64,000 nt of DNA from Pseudomonas sp. GR 6-02. GTDB taxonomy: Bacteria; Pseudomonadota; Gammaproteobacteria; Pseudomonadales; Pseudomonadaceae. Below, in pieces: positions 47,186 to 54,999 of this stretch (position 1 is the first letter of the stretch; every line of letters starts with the position of its first letter). The notes beneath the pieces were generated by a model. The model was given only the letters and a program-made list of their open reading frames with translations. It had not been told where the DNA came from and searched no databases. The translations under genes and the position numbers were made by a program. The stretch spans positions 2,055,001 to 2,119,000 of the forward strand of contig NZ_CP011567.1 of assembly GCF_001655615.1 (NCBI RefSeq). Reading direction: 5' to 3'.

Positions 47186-47491
47186 TCACGCCCACGCTTT
47201 TCCGAGTTCCTCCAGACCGGCGTTTTGCAGGTCCTGCGGGTTCATGACCACACGGAATTTGCAGTTGGCCTGGAAGTTGAGGAAGAAGGGTTCCGCATAC
47301 CCGGGTATTTCGGAGGGATCCACGATATCGATCAAAAAAATCCCATTTCGCATGCCATCTTGCTCAGTGAAATAAGTCGCCTCGGGCTTAATGGTGTCCA
47401 GGATACGGTTCATGATTTCGCCGACCTTCCCCGACCTGACAAACGCGTTGAAAGGCTCATGGGGAAACTCGACCATCAGTAGCATTTTCAT
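47186..47491 (-). CDS. Conserved hypothetical protein, DUF3303-like
   Basis: This 101-residue cytosolic protein begins MKMLLMVEFPHEPFNAFV, with KPEATYFTEQDGMRNGIFLIDIVDPSEI and a C-terminal MNPQDLQNAGLEELGK when read in pieces. It has the look of a small ferredoxin-like fold of the DUF3303 or panthothenate-synthetase-labelled group in Pseudomonas, for which no activity is established. It stands alone. Confidence 0.65.
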   Translation of the reverse strand: MKMLLMVEFPHEPFNAFVRSGKVGEIMNRILDTIKPEATYFTEQDGMRNGIFLIDIVDPSEIPGYAEPFFLNFQANCKFRVVMNPQDLQNAGLEELGKAWA

Positions 47492-47724
47492 TATTTGATA
47501 CTCAGTTTGAAGTGGCGCACTCCTTACCCGGATCCTTACTCCTGGTTTTGATGCCGCAAGCCGTGCCCGCGGTGTGTGTGGTTAAGAATAGCGAAGGGTG
47601 AGAGGGCGTCGGGGCGGGGTTACGGACGGTCGTTGTTGATGATTCAGTGCGGGCGCTAATTCGCTGAAACCCGCATCTATGCTGCTTCGGGCGAACATCG
47701 ATGCAGTCGGGTACTAAAAAAAGG

Positions 47725-47756
47725 AATGAAAAAACCCGGCTGATGAGGCCGGGTTC
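47725..47756 (-). terminator. Terminator of the repeat-protein gene
   Basis: On the minus strand AACCCGGC and GCCGGGTT form a stem around CTCATCA and are followed by six T residues. It lies about 30 bp after the stop of the tandem-repeat protein gene. Confidence 0.8.
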
Positions 47757-47787
47757 TTTGGTCGAGTGTTGCGGTAAAGCCACTCAT

Positions 47788-48228
47788 TCATGCTGCACGG
47801 TTTTCGATCAGACGATCCGAACCACCTTCAGCGACGCGGTTTTCGATCAGACGATCCGAACCACCTTCAGCGACGCGGTTTTCGATCAGACGATCCGAAC
47901 CACCTTCAGCGACGCGATTCTCGATCAGACGATCCGAACCACCTTCAGCGACGCGGTTTTCGATCAGACGATCCGAGCCGCCTTCAGCGACGCGATTCTC
48001 GATCAGACGATCCGAACCACCTTCAGCGACGCGGTTTTCGATCAGACGATCCGAGCCGCCTTCAGCGACGCGATTCTCGATCAGACGATCCGAACCACCT
48101 TCAGCGACGCGGCTTTCAATCAGGCGATCCGAGCCGCCTTCAGCGACGACCGGGTGAGCAGGGGAAGCGGCGAAAGCGTTTACTGCAAAAACCGAGAAAG
48201 CGATGCTGAGAAGGGTTTGGCGTTTCAT
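47788..48228 (-). CDS. Exported tandem-repeat protein (nine 13-residue repeats)
   Basis: This 146-residue protein has a signal peptide (LLSIAFSVFAVNAFA, cleavage after AFAA). After SPAHPV come nine consecutive copies of VAEGGSDRLIENR (the first is ESR), ending in AA. The repeats are near identical. There is no known domain, no cysteine and no lipobox. The start has a CGGAG ribosome site and a terminator follows, so it is a real transcription unit. Function is unknown; short versions of such proteins occur in other pseudomonads. It may be a secreted adhesin-like or nucleating repeat protein. Confidence 0.8.
   Translation of the reverse strand: MKRQTLLSIAFSVFAVNAFAASPAHPVVAEGGSDRLIESRVAEGGSDRLIENRVAEGGSDRLIENRVAEGGSDRLIENRVAEGGSDRLIENRVAEGGSDRLIENRVAEGGSDRLIENRVAEGGSDRLIENRVAEGGSDRLIENRAA
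47797..48147. repeat. Tandem array of nine 39-bp repeats
   Basis: Nine in-frame 39-bp units code for the 13-residue protein repeats. Two variants alternate (a GCGATTCTC type and a GCGGTTTTC type, with GAACCACC or GAGCCGCC ends), giving a 78-bp higher-order unit in the middle of the array. This indicates recent duplication by slippage or recombination. Confidence 0.9.
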
Positions 48229-48440
48229 GATGGTGTGCTCCGGGGTGTTATTGGTTGGGTATGGAGCGGATGTTACGCCGGGGATTTTTTATGAGAACTT
48301 CATTGACGTGATGGTGACTATCGACGTCAACAATGGTTGAAACGTGGTGGACAACCCCAGCCAATCTGGCGGTGCTGGGAGTGATGCTCTATGCCGCGAC
48401 AGCCAGGCTGACAACGGCGGTCAGCGGTGTAAAGAACCAC

Positions 48441-48980
48441 TTACTTCAGCGTGAATGTTGCTTTGAGCGGCATGACTACCTTGCGCAAGTTGTCTTTGAG
48501 GGTGATTTCCAGCGTCCAGACGCCTACGGGATCGTCAGGCTCACCGATGAAACCGATCACGGGGGCGGCGAGATACATGTTGTTCGGATCCCCTTTAAGA
48601 CGCCCTTGAAAACAAACGGCATCTCGCTGATTGATCGATTCTGTACCGTTCGGCCTTGTGGCTTTCAAATCGCACGTGATGTTGGCTTCGTGATTGGCAT
48701 TGAGCTTCGGGTTTGCAAAAAACGTAAGCGCGAAGATCCTTTCACCTCGGCTGACTATTTGGGCTTCGGTAAATACTGGAGTGGTTTCGGCCGGCGTATT
48801 CCACTTTTTCTCCCAGTCGGGATCGGAAGTGATTAACAGCGAGCCACCAAACTCTCCGATGGTTCGTCTTGATTCAGTGTCCGGGATTGGATTGCCGTTT
48901 GAATCCTTCCAGTAGCCGGCCTGTGCACTTGTCCATGAAAGAGAAATCACGATGAAAGCGGTGAGCAATCGACGGTTCAT
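48441..48980 (-). CDS. Exported hypothetical protein
   Basis: This 179-residue protein has a signal peptide (LLTAFIVISLSWTSAQA). The mature part contains GYWKDSNGNPIPDTESRR, a pair of Cys in the middle (ITCDLKATRP, RDAVCFQGRLKGD) and a final beta-rich region (VGVWTLEITLKDNLRKVV). No family was recognised. It is likely periplasmic, with one disulphide. It stands alone. Confidence 0.75.
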   Translation of the reverse strand: MNRRLLTAFIVISLSWTSAQAGYWKDSNGNPIPDTESRRTIGEFGGSLLITSDPDWEKKWNTPAETTPVFTEAQIVSRGERIFALTFFANPKLNANHEANITCDLKATRPNGTESINQRDAVCFQGRLKGDPNNMYLAAPVIGFIGEPDDPVGVWTLEITLKDNLRKVVMPLKATFTLK

Positions 48981-49069
48981 GAACGACTCACTCTCAATAG
49001 ACGATGGAAATGGCGTAATGCCTATGTGAAATGCCTTGCTCCGCTTGAGTGTAGCGGCAGAAAACGCGC

Positions 49070-49828
49070 TTACACGAACAGGTCATAGGACAGTTTGCCG
49101 ATCAGGATCAGCAGCAACACCAGGAACAGCACCCGGACAAAGGGCACGCCTTTATGAACCGCCAGCCAGGTGCCGGTCAGCGCGCCGAGGATGTTGAATG
49201 CGGCCATGGGGATGGCGATCAGGTAGAGCACGTTACCGGTTGGAATGAAGAACATCAGCGCCGCTACGTTGGTGGCGATGTTCACCAACTTGGCCGACGC
49301 CGAGGCATGCAGGAAGTCGAAGGCGAAGCAGCGGATGAACAGGAAGATCAGGAAGCTGCCAGTGCCGGGCCCGAACAGTCCGTCGTAGAAACCGATGGCG
49401 CCGCCGATGACGATCGCCAGCAGTTTTTCCTTGGTGCCGATGTGCATGGGCTTGTGCAGGGCGCCGAAGTCCTTTTTCCAGAAGGTGTAGATCGCCATCA
49501 GCACGATCAACACCAGCACCGCTGGCCGGATCACCGACTGGGGCACGAACGACACCGTGGCCGCTCCGAAGAAGGACATGACAAACGCCGCACTGGCGGC
49601 GGGGATCACCAGACTCCAGTTGATCACCACCTTGCGCACGAAGGATCGGGCCGCGAATGCAGTGCCGCAGGCTGCCGCAACTTTGTTGGTCCCCAGCAGC
49701 GCCGCCGGTTGTGCCGTGGGCAGCACGTTGAACAGCGCGGGAATCTGGATCAGTCCACCGCCGCCCACCGCCGCATCGATCAGGCCGGCAGAGAAGGCGA
49801 ATACGCAAAGGATGACAATATCGATCAT
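49070..49828 (-). CDS. TauE/SafE-family membrane permease
   Basis: This 252-residue protein has about eight helices. The DAAVGGGGLIQIPALFNVLP opening and the internal repeat FYDGLFGPGTGSFLIFLF are characteristic of the TauE/SafE (sulfite/organosulfur exporter) family. The substrate is unknown. It is divergent from a LysR gene with a 116-bp gap, which suggests regulation by that LysR. Confidence 0.9.
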   Translation of the reverse strand: MIDIVILCVFAFSAGLIDAAVGGGGLIQIPALFNVLPTAQPAALLGTNKVAAACGTAFAARSFVRKVVINWSLVIPAASAAFVMSFFGAATVSFVPQSVIRPAVLVLIVLMAIYTFWKKDFGALHKPMHIGTKEKLLAIVIGGAIGFYDGLFGPGTGSFLIFLFIRCFAFDFLHASASAKLVNIATNVAALMFFIPTGNVLYLIAIPMAAFNILGALTGTWLAVHKGVPFVRVLFLVLLLILIGKLSYDLFV

Positions 49829-49944
49829 GGAATCAGGCTCTGACGGTGAAAGGTGGGTGAGAGTCCGGGGTTGAACGGAAGGTTAACCAAAGCGCTTTTT
49901 TTGTGTTGCAATGCCACGTTGTGAAAAGTGCAACGAGGTGGCGC

Positions 49945-50883
49945 ATGGCATTGGATATGTTGGGGGAACTTGAAGCCTTCGCGACGGTGGCTCGCAAGCG
50001 CAGCTTCGTCGCGGCAGCACGAACTCTGGGGCGCTCTCCCAGCGCGCTGACCCGTGCAGTTCAGGCCTTGGAGGAAAGTGTCGGAGTCAAGTTGTTCAAT
50101 CGCTCCTCCAATGCCGTGAGCTTGACCGAGGCGGGTGAGCGCTTGTTGCCTCACGCTTACAAAATGCTGGATCTGCAACGTGAGGCGGATGAAGACCTGG
50201 CCGGCATCAGTGGCCAGGCCTACGGCTGGGTCCGCTTTTCCGCCCCCGAGTTTCTCGGGCACGGGGTATTGCCCCGGCTGATCGCGCAGTACGCCGAGCG
50301 TTATCCGGACGTGAACGTCGATGGGATTTTCACCGATGAAACCATCGACCCGGCCAAGAGCAAACTGGACTTCTCGATTCGCGGCGGGTATCCGCAATCC
50401 AGTGACCTGATCGGCTTTCCACTCTGGAGTTATTCACGTTATCTGTACGCCAGCCCCGAGTACCTGGAGCGGCACGGGATGCCCGACTCCATCGAGGCGC
50501 TGGAGGCGCACTCGCTGATCCTGCACACGGCGCCGCGGATTCTCAAGGAGTGGAATTTTCGTAGTGAGACGCAGGCCATCAGCGTTCGGGCTCATCCCAA
50601 ATTTCGCTTCAACTCCGGTTCGGCGGTGTTCCAGGCGGCCCTGGCAGGCCTCGGTATTGCCCGCCTGGCGGACTGGCTGGCAGAGCCCGAAGTGCAAGCG
50701 GGGCGCCTGCTGCGGGTCTGTCCCGAGTACAAACTCACCTCCAGCAGTGGTGAGAGCCCGCAGATGCACGCGGTGTACCCGGCCGGGAATCTGCCGCTGC
50801 GGGTGAAGTCGTTGCTGGAGATGATCCGTGGTTTTGGTGAAGGTCTTGATCGAAAGCATGCAGTAACGCTCCAGGGTGGCTGA
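49945..50883 (+). CDS. LysR-family regulator next to the TauE gene
   Basis: This 312-residue protein has the LysR winged helix (LGELEAFATVARKRSFVAAA) and effector domain. The ATG at 49945 follows a GAGGTGGC region; the frame open from 49903 is extra. The divergent neighbour is a TauE/SafE permease gene. A terminator lies 20 bp after its stop. Confidence 0.9.
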   Translation: MALDMLGELEAFATVARKRSFVAAARTLGRSPSALTRAVQALEESVGVKLFNRSSNAVSLTEAGERLLPHAYKMLDLQREADEDLAGISGQAYGWVRFSAPEFLGHGVLPRLIAQYAERYPDVNVDGIFTDETIDPAKSKLDFSIRGGYPQSSDLIGFPLWSYSRYLYASPEYLERHGMPDSIEALEAHSLILHTAPRILKEWNFRSETQAISVRAHPKFRFNSGSAVFQAALAGLGIARLADWLAEPEVQAGRLLRVCPEYKLTSSSGESPQMHAVYPAGNLPLRVKSLLEMIRGFGEGLDRKHAVTLQGG

Positions 50884-50904
50884 TGCATCACCAATCGCGG
50901 ACAC

Positions 50905-50937
50905 AAAAAACGGGCGCCCCTTCAGGTGCCCGTTTTT
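50905..50937. terminator. Bidirectional terminator after the LysR gene
   Basis: AAAAACGGGCGCC and GGTGCCCGTTTTT pair with one G-U step, with an A run on one side and a T run on the other, so it serves both the LysR gene and the convergent SYLF gene. Its surroundings are duplicated at 52459-52562. Confidence 0.85.
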
Positions 50938-50980
50938 ATTTGCTCCATCACTTGCGCGCGCAAGCGCCAAACGACCGGTT

Positions 50981-51541
50981 CTAACGCTTGATCAGGGAAA
51001 TCTTGGTGCCTTCGATGCTGACCCCAGCCATTAACCCTTGCTGGTCGAAAATGAACGCGTAGGCATCGCCCTTCAGCGTCGTGCTGGACAGATTTTTCGC
51101 CACCCCCGCATCAACCAATACAACAGTGGGGCCTACGCCGATTTCCCAACCCTTGGTTTTACGGACATAGTCCACGGCTTTGTCGGTCATCAGGAAAACC
51201 GCATAGGCATACGACTGTGCACCTGCCTGTAGCCCCCAGGACCCGGTTACGGTGTTGTAGTAATTCTCTACTTTCTTGTTCTTCAACAATACGCCTTCGC
51301 CGTAGCTGCCGCCGAATACAAGGCCCGCCTTGACGATATTCGGGAAGACAAGAATCGCTTTGGCATTGTGCGAAATGGATTCGGCCAGTGGTGTGGACTT
51401 GTAAAGAGTTTGCAACGCTTGTTGAGAGTCGGCATTCAGATCCTCAGCGGTTGCCGCACCTGCGGTGTTCAGGAAACTTGCCGATACCAGTGAAGCTGTC
51501 GCAAGGACGATCGATAAGAAGAACCGCATTGACTGAGTCAT
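50981..51541 (-). CDS. Exported SYLF (Ysc84-like) domain protein
   Basis: This 186-residue protein has a signal peptide (FFLSIVLATASLVSASFL). The SYLF/Ysc84 lipid-binding domain includes the blocks KAILVFPNIVKAGLVFGGSYGEG, YYNTVTGSWGLQAGAQSYAY and a late VLVDAGVAKNLSSTTL (given in pieces). Bacterial SYLF proteins sit in the periplasm or outer membrane and bind phosphoinositide-like lipids. The ATG at 51541 is used. It stands alone. Confidence 0.88.
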   Translation of the reverse strand: MTQSMRFFLSIVLATASLVSASFLNTAGAATAEDLNADSQQALQTLYKSTPLAESISHNAKAILVFPNIVKAGLVFGGSYGEGVLLKNKKVENYYNTVTGSWGLQAGAQSYAYAVFLMTDKAVDYVRKTKGWEIGVGPTVVLVDAGVAKNLSSTTLKGDAYAFIFDQQGLMAGVSIEGTKISLIKR

Positions 51542-51890
51542 GTCAGGTACTCCAATACGGGAGCATTGGATGTCAGCAGCAGCCAGCACTTGCCCCGGCA
51601 GAATCCGGGCCTGCTGAAATTATCCGGCGCACCCTAAAGTGGTGTGAGCTACTGGCTTCGCCCTTGAATGAAGCAGGCCAGAGGCCTGTGATCAGTGGCA
51701 ATGTCATCACTTGTTTCGACATCTGTGTGTTGGCCGGGTTCGAAAAAAACAGAACGGGCGCCTGACAAGGCGCTGGCATCATTCAAGTACTGACAAACCG
51801 AGTACACACCTTGCCAGCAGGGTGAAATGATTTGAATCCAATGCGCTCCTTGTAGAGAATCGCCGTCTTTGCCTCGAAAGGATGCGTGGG

Positions 51891-52189
51891 ATGAAGTTCG
51901 AAGGGACTTTCCAATACATGGGCACTCACGGGATCGTCTTCAACGTCTCGCAGATCACCCTTACCGACAGCGAACGCGGACGCCTGCGCGAGCTGCATTT
52001 TTCACTGCCGCCACCAAGGCCGTGGCCCCCTCTTACGTGGCAATACCTGTAGGCGCCGGTGTGCGCACGTATGCCAATGAAATCCTACCCACCTACCATG
52101 CGGGCGACGTACTGGTCAGCATCGAGGCGCTGGTCAACGGCGGTATCGGCCCGCAACGCACCCTTTCGACATTGATCATCAAGACCTGA
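51891..52189 (+). pseudogene. Frameshifted small gene of unknown function
   Basis: An ATG at 51891 with AAAGGA 9 bp upstream opens MKFEGTFQYMGTHGIVFNVS and SERGRLRELHF, then stops soon after. One base back in another frame, FTAATKAVAPSYVAIPVGAG, TYANEILPTY and IGPQRTLSTLIIKT run to the stop at 52187-52189. Joining the two needs one extra T in the TTTTT run near 52001-52005. It is either a dead gene, a sequencing error in a homopolymer, or a slippage site. No family was recognised. Confidence 0.6.
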
Positions 52190-52201
52190 CTGGAGACGTA
52201 C

Positions 52202-52444
52202 ATGTCCGTAATTACTCAATTGGTCATTGCCTTGGTGTTGTCCTTTCTGCTTGATCAATTCCTCAAACCGTATCTGCTACGCAAGTGGCTAGGAGTGGTG
52301 TTGGTGGCGGCGGGTGCGGTTGGCTGCGTTGTGGCAGGTCAGATCCGCTTGTTGGGGTTTGATCTGGGGTTGCTGTCGGTTTTTGCCGTGGCGATAGGGA
52401 TGGGATTGTTCATGAAGCGGCGGCGGTTTGAGCAGATTGGTTAA
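52202..52444 (+). CDS. Small membrane protein
   Basis: This 80-residue protein has two or three helices: LVIALVLSFLLDQFLKPYLL, a VVLVAAGAVGCVVAG segment and LGLLSVFAVAIGMGLFM, with a basic C-terminus (KRRRFEQIG). It starts 12 bp after the frameshifted gene and may be in its operon. No family was recognised. Confidence 0.6.
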   Translation: MSVITQLVIALVLSFLLDQFLKPYLLRKWLGVVLVAAGAVGCVVAGQIRLLGFDLGLLSVFAVAIGMGLFMKRRRFEQIG

Positions 52445-52493
52445 AGGTCAGGTGTCTGGTGGCGGCTGATGCATCACGATTTGCGGGCACAAA

Positions 52494-52522
52494 AAAACGG
52501 GCGCCAGTCAGGCGCCCGTTTT
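52494..52522. terminator. Bidirectional terminator
   Basis: AAAACGGGCGCC and GGCGCCCGTTTT form a perfect 12-bp stem around a 5-base loop. It separates the small membrane protein gene from the convergent 90-residue hypothetical gene. Confidence 0.9.
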
Positions 52523-52525
52523 CAT

Positions 52526-52798
52526 TTACTCCGCTGCTTGCGCCCGCAAGCGTCTACCAATCACATCCATCAAATCACAGCCGTCGCGCAGGGGAATGGC
52601 CAGCAGTTTGGCAAAATCCGACAGCACCACCGTGTCGCAACCGATCTCGGCTCGGAAGGCGATGTTTTCCAGCACCTGCGTGACCGTGCGGATGCGGTAG
52701 TCGGCCATGGCTTGCAGGACGTCGAGTGGGGCTTGGGTGTCGATGAGCAGGGAGGCCGGGATCAGGTCGATTCCGGTGAGGGGCATGTATCTATCCAC
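52526..52798 (-). CDS. Hypothetical 90-residue protein
   Basis: This small helical, cytosolic protein contains GIDLIPASLLIDTQAPLDVL, TQVLENIAFRAEIGCD and VIGRRLRAQAAE at the end. No family was recognised with confidence. Its last codons and downstream terminator are repeated in degraded form near 50930-50975, so a related gene probably once stood there. Confidence 0.55.
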   Translation of the reverse strand: MDRYMPLTGIDLIPASLLIDTQAPLDVLQAMADYRIRTVTQVLENIAFRAEIGCDTVVLSDFAKLLAIPLRDGCDLMDVIGRRLRAQAAE

Positions 52799-52873
52799 AG
52801 GTGAAACTCCGAATCAGATTTAAAGGGACTGATCCGATCTGCAGGTCGCCAAACCTGGTCGCTTTGTAGGTGA

Positions 52874-53053
52874 CGGGGTGAAGATAGTTTTTTCCGCACC
52901 AGTGGGATAGTAGTGATTTCCGAGGTTGGTGTAGGACCTGTATGTAAAGCAGGTGTGATTACTTTTGTCGGAAGCGTTGAATCCAAGAGGAGCACCGTCT
53001 ATTTCATGACTCACAGACTACAAGGTAAAGCGAAAGTTAGTTACCTTGCCTAA
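52874..53053 (+). pseudogene. Possible remnant of a small gene
   Basis: A 59-codon open stretch contains VISEVGVGPVCKAGVITFVG and STVYFMTHRLQGKAKVSYLA before a TAA. The composition looks like protein, but there is no start with a ribosome site. An 8-bp inverted repeat (CAAGGTAA 53021-53028, TTACCTTG 53041-53048) overlaps its end. It is the only content seen in 52799-53116. Confidence 0.25.
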
Positions 53054-53116
53054 GCTAGCAAGGAACAAAAGGGTGAAGGTGTGGCCTCGTCTGGCGTACG
53101 CCACGCAAAGGAAGCG

Positions 53117-53890
53117 ATGAATATTTTCTTTATGCTCCAGCCGCTGTTCGACATGCTGAAGTGGCTGATGCCATTGTTGGTCATGCTCATCATCATCAAG
53201 ACGCCTTGGTTCAAGGGTTGGTTTGGTGAGCTGCTGGTGCGGACATTCGCCCACTATGGGTTGGATGGCCAGGTCTACCGACGGTTGCACAACGTCACAC
53301 TGGATACACCCGACGGCACTACCCAGATCGATCATGTGTTCCTGTCGCCCTTTGGCATTTTCGTGCTGGAGACCAAAAACATGCGTGGCTGGATCTTCGG
53401 AGGTGAGCGCCAGGCCCAGTGGACACAGCAGATCTTTCGGCATCGCTCCAGGTTCCAGAACCCGCTGCGACAGAATTACAAACACTTGAAGGCGCTAGAA
53501 GCGCTGCTCAACGTTCCGCCCGAGCACATCCATTCTGTAATCGCCTTCGTCGGTGGCAGCAGTTTCAAAACCGTCATGCCGGACAATGTCACCCAAGGCA
53601 TCAGCTGCATCCGCTACATCAAGTCCTTTCAGCAGCCTGTGTTTAACGACGCGCAGGTGAGTGCAATGGTGACGGCGCTTGAGAGCGGGAGGAGGGACAG
53701 TTCTCTCGCTACCCACCACGAGCATGTACAACACCTGAAACAGCGAAACGACCCTTTAGCAAAACGCCGTTGTCCGCGTTGTGGAAGCGATTTTGTCATT
53801 CGTATTCGTAAGACAGGCGATAGAGCAGGAGAGCGGTTCTGGGGCTGCAGTGCCTACCCCAAATGTCGAGCGAAACAGGATTTGGATTAG
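53117..53890 (+). CDS. NERD nuclease-related protein with topoisomerase-type zinc ribbon
   Basis: This 257-residue protein starts with a membrane anchor (LKWLMPLLVMLIIIKTPW). A NERD domain (about residues 35-150) follows: WFGELLVRTFAHYGLDGQVY, QIDHVFLSPFGIFVLETKNM and WTQQIFRHRSRFQNPLRQN, holding the restriction-endonuclease-like D, ExK core. The C-terminus is a C4 zinc ribbon of the topoisomerase I type (RCPRCGSDF and WGCSAYPKC). It may cleave or bind DNA at the membrane. The ATG at 53117 follows AAAGGAAGCG. Confidence 0.88.
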   Translation: MNIFFMLQPLFDMLKWLMPLLVMLIIIKTPWFKGWFGELLVRTFAHYGLDGQVYRRLHNVTLDTPDGTTQIDHVFLSPFGIFVLETKNMRGWIFGGERQAQWTQQIFRHRSRFQNPLRQNYKHLKALEALLNVPPEHIHSVIAFVGGSSFKTVMPDNVTQGISCIRYIKSFQQPVFNDAQVSAMVTALESGRRDSSLATHHEHVQHLKQRNDPLAKRRCPRCGSDFVIRIRKTGDRAGERFWGCSAYPKCRAKQDLD

Positions 53891-53926
53891 TCCGCCAGGC
53901 ACTTCGCCCTGTGGAGCCGCTACTGT

Positions 53927-54349
53927 TCAGGAAACGCTGGCAGCCTCGGGCTTCATTGAAGTTAGTAGGGCTTTTTCTTTAGAGGGCGCGCGCAATTCTC
54001 TACTGATTACAGTCAATGAACTTGCTACAACATCGTGGATTTCGTCTTTAAATGTGATGGTCCAGTGCTGAGAATCTGGCCAGGGTTTTGTTAGAGGGGA
54101 GTTTTCCATAAGATGAAACTTATAGGATTCAAGCCCGGCTGAAAAATACTGATGCTTCCAGATTGATTCATCGGTGAGCGGTTGCACACGGTACTCGATG
54201 AGGCCGGTAAGGCAGATCACGGAAAATACATCATCTTCGTGTGCTTCAAAGCAGATGTATAGGTCTGAACCTGAGTAATAGACCGCCGGATGCGCCCACG
54301 TTGGAAACACTGGGACATCGGACAAGACAAGGGCTTTGACTTCGTACAT
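53927..54349 (-). CDS. Hypothetical 140-residue protein
   Basis: This cytosolic protein begins MYEVKALVLSDVPVFPTW and includes YYSGSDLYICFEAHEDD and WTITFKDEIHDVVASSL. No family was recognised. The ATG at 54349 is preferred over the TTG at 54406. It follows the 122-residue gene at 54421-54789 on the same strand by 71 bp (14 bp if the longer frame is used). The pair resembles small accessory or immunity proteins in size and composition, but no toxin gene is near. Confidence 0.6.
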   Translation of the reverse strand: MYEVKALVLSDVPVFPTWAHPAVYYSGSDLYICFEAHEDDVFSVICLTGLIEYRVQPLTDESIWKHQYFSAGLESYKFHLMENSPLTKPWPDSQHWTITFKDEIHDVVASSLTVISRELRAPSKEKALLTSMKPEAASVS

Positions 54350-54420
54350 GGTGGTACCTGACGCGTAAATTAACGGGTGGCAATACGGACACTGTTGAAC
54401 GGCCAAGTTAATGACAAACC

Positions 54421-54789
54421 CTAAAATCGTGACGGTGGCTCATGTCCGGCCTTGATATGGGAAAAGACCTGATCTGGATCTGCCTGGCACCAATATCTGA
54501 ACAGTAGCCGAGGTTCCGTAGCTCTGAAATATTGATCTACGATGCTCTCATAAGGCACGGATAATTTAGGTTCTGGCCATTGCTGCGCTAAAACACCTAT
54601 TGGTTTGCCAGACGAACAAATAATCCAGGTAGCCTTGCCTCCAGTGATATCAGGGAGGTAGCCCATATCCTGTATCACTTCGAATAAGGCGCGTAGCGTT
54701 GCTGCTGGATTGAGTTTGATCGACGTCACGTGACTTTCCAGATCATCCCCCGCATGCACGCTATCTCGATCAATGGCAACTACCAACAT
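54421..54789 (-). CDS. Hypothetical 122-residue protein
   Basis: This cytosolic protein contains LVVAIDRDSVHAGDDLESHV, a helix LRALFEVIQDMGYLPDI and a final WCQADPDQVFSHIKAG. No family was recognised. It is upstream of another unknown gene on the same strand, so the two probably form an operon of accessory genes. Confidence 0.6.
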   Translation of the reverse strand: MLVVAIDRDSVHAGDDLESHVTSIKLNPAATLRALFEVIQDMGYLPDITGGKATWIICSSGKPIGVLAQQWPEPKLSVPYESIVDQYFRATEPRLLFRYWCQADPDQVFSHIKAGHEPPSRF

Positions 54790-54999
54790 GAATGGTCCTC
54801 TTTAGCGCTGTGTTGTCACTAGATTGACCAGCCTAAGGACATCAGCGGTTACCTGTCTACTGTCCGCTTTCGGTTGTATCCATTGTCGAAAGCAGCCATT
54901 ACTCATGCACCTCAAATCCGCCAAAATAGAAGCGCGTTGTTCCCAGTTCCGTAGCGTAGAATTTCCAAGATGCCAGCCCCCACCCGAGACGGACCCTCA

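Noticed and set aside
47790..48209. Tandem repeats considered as a CRISPR array, and plus-strand repeat ORFs (47701-48294, 47790-48209)
   Set aside because: Repeats are contiguous without spacers and keep a 39-bp coding period. The minus-strand frame has the signal peptide, ribosome site and terminator; the plus-strand frames have none.
53927..54789. Two small unknown genes considered as a toxin-antitoxin pair
   Set aside because: Sizes are larger than typical, there is no overlap and no toxin or antitoxin motif can be seen.
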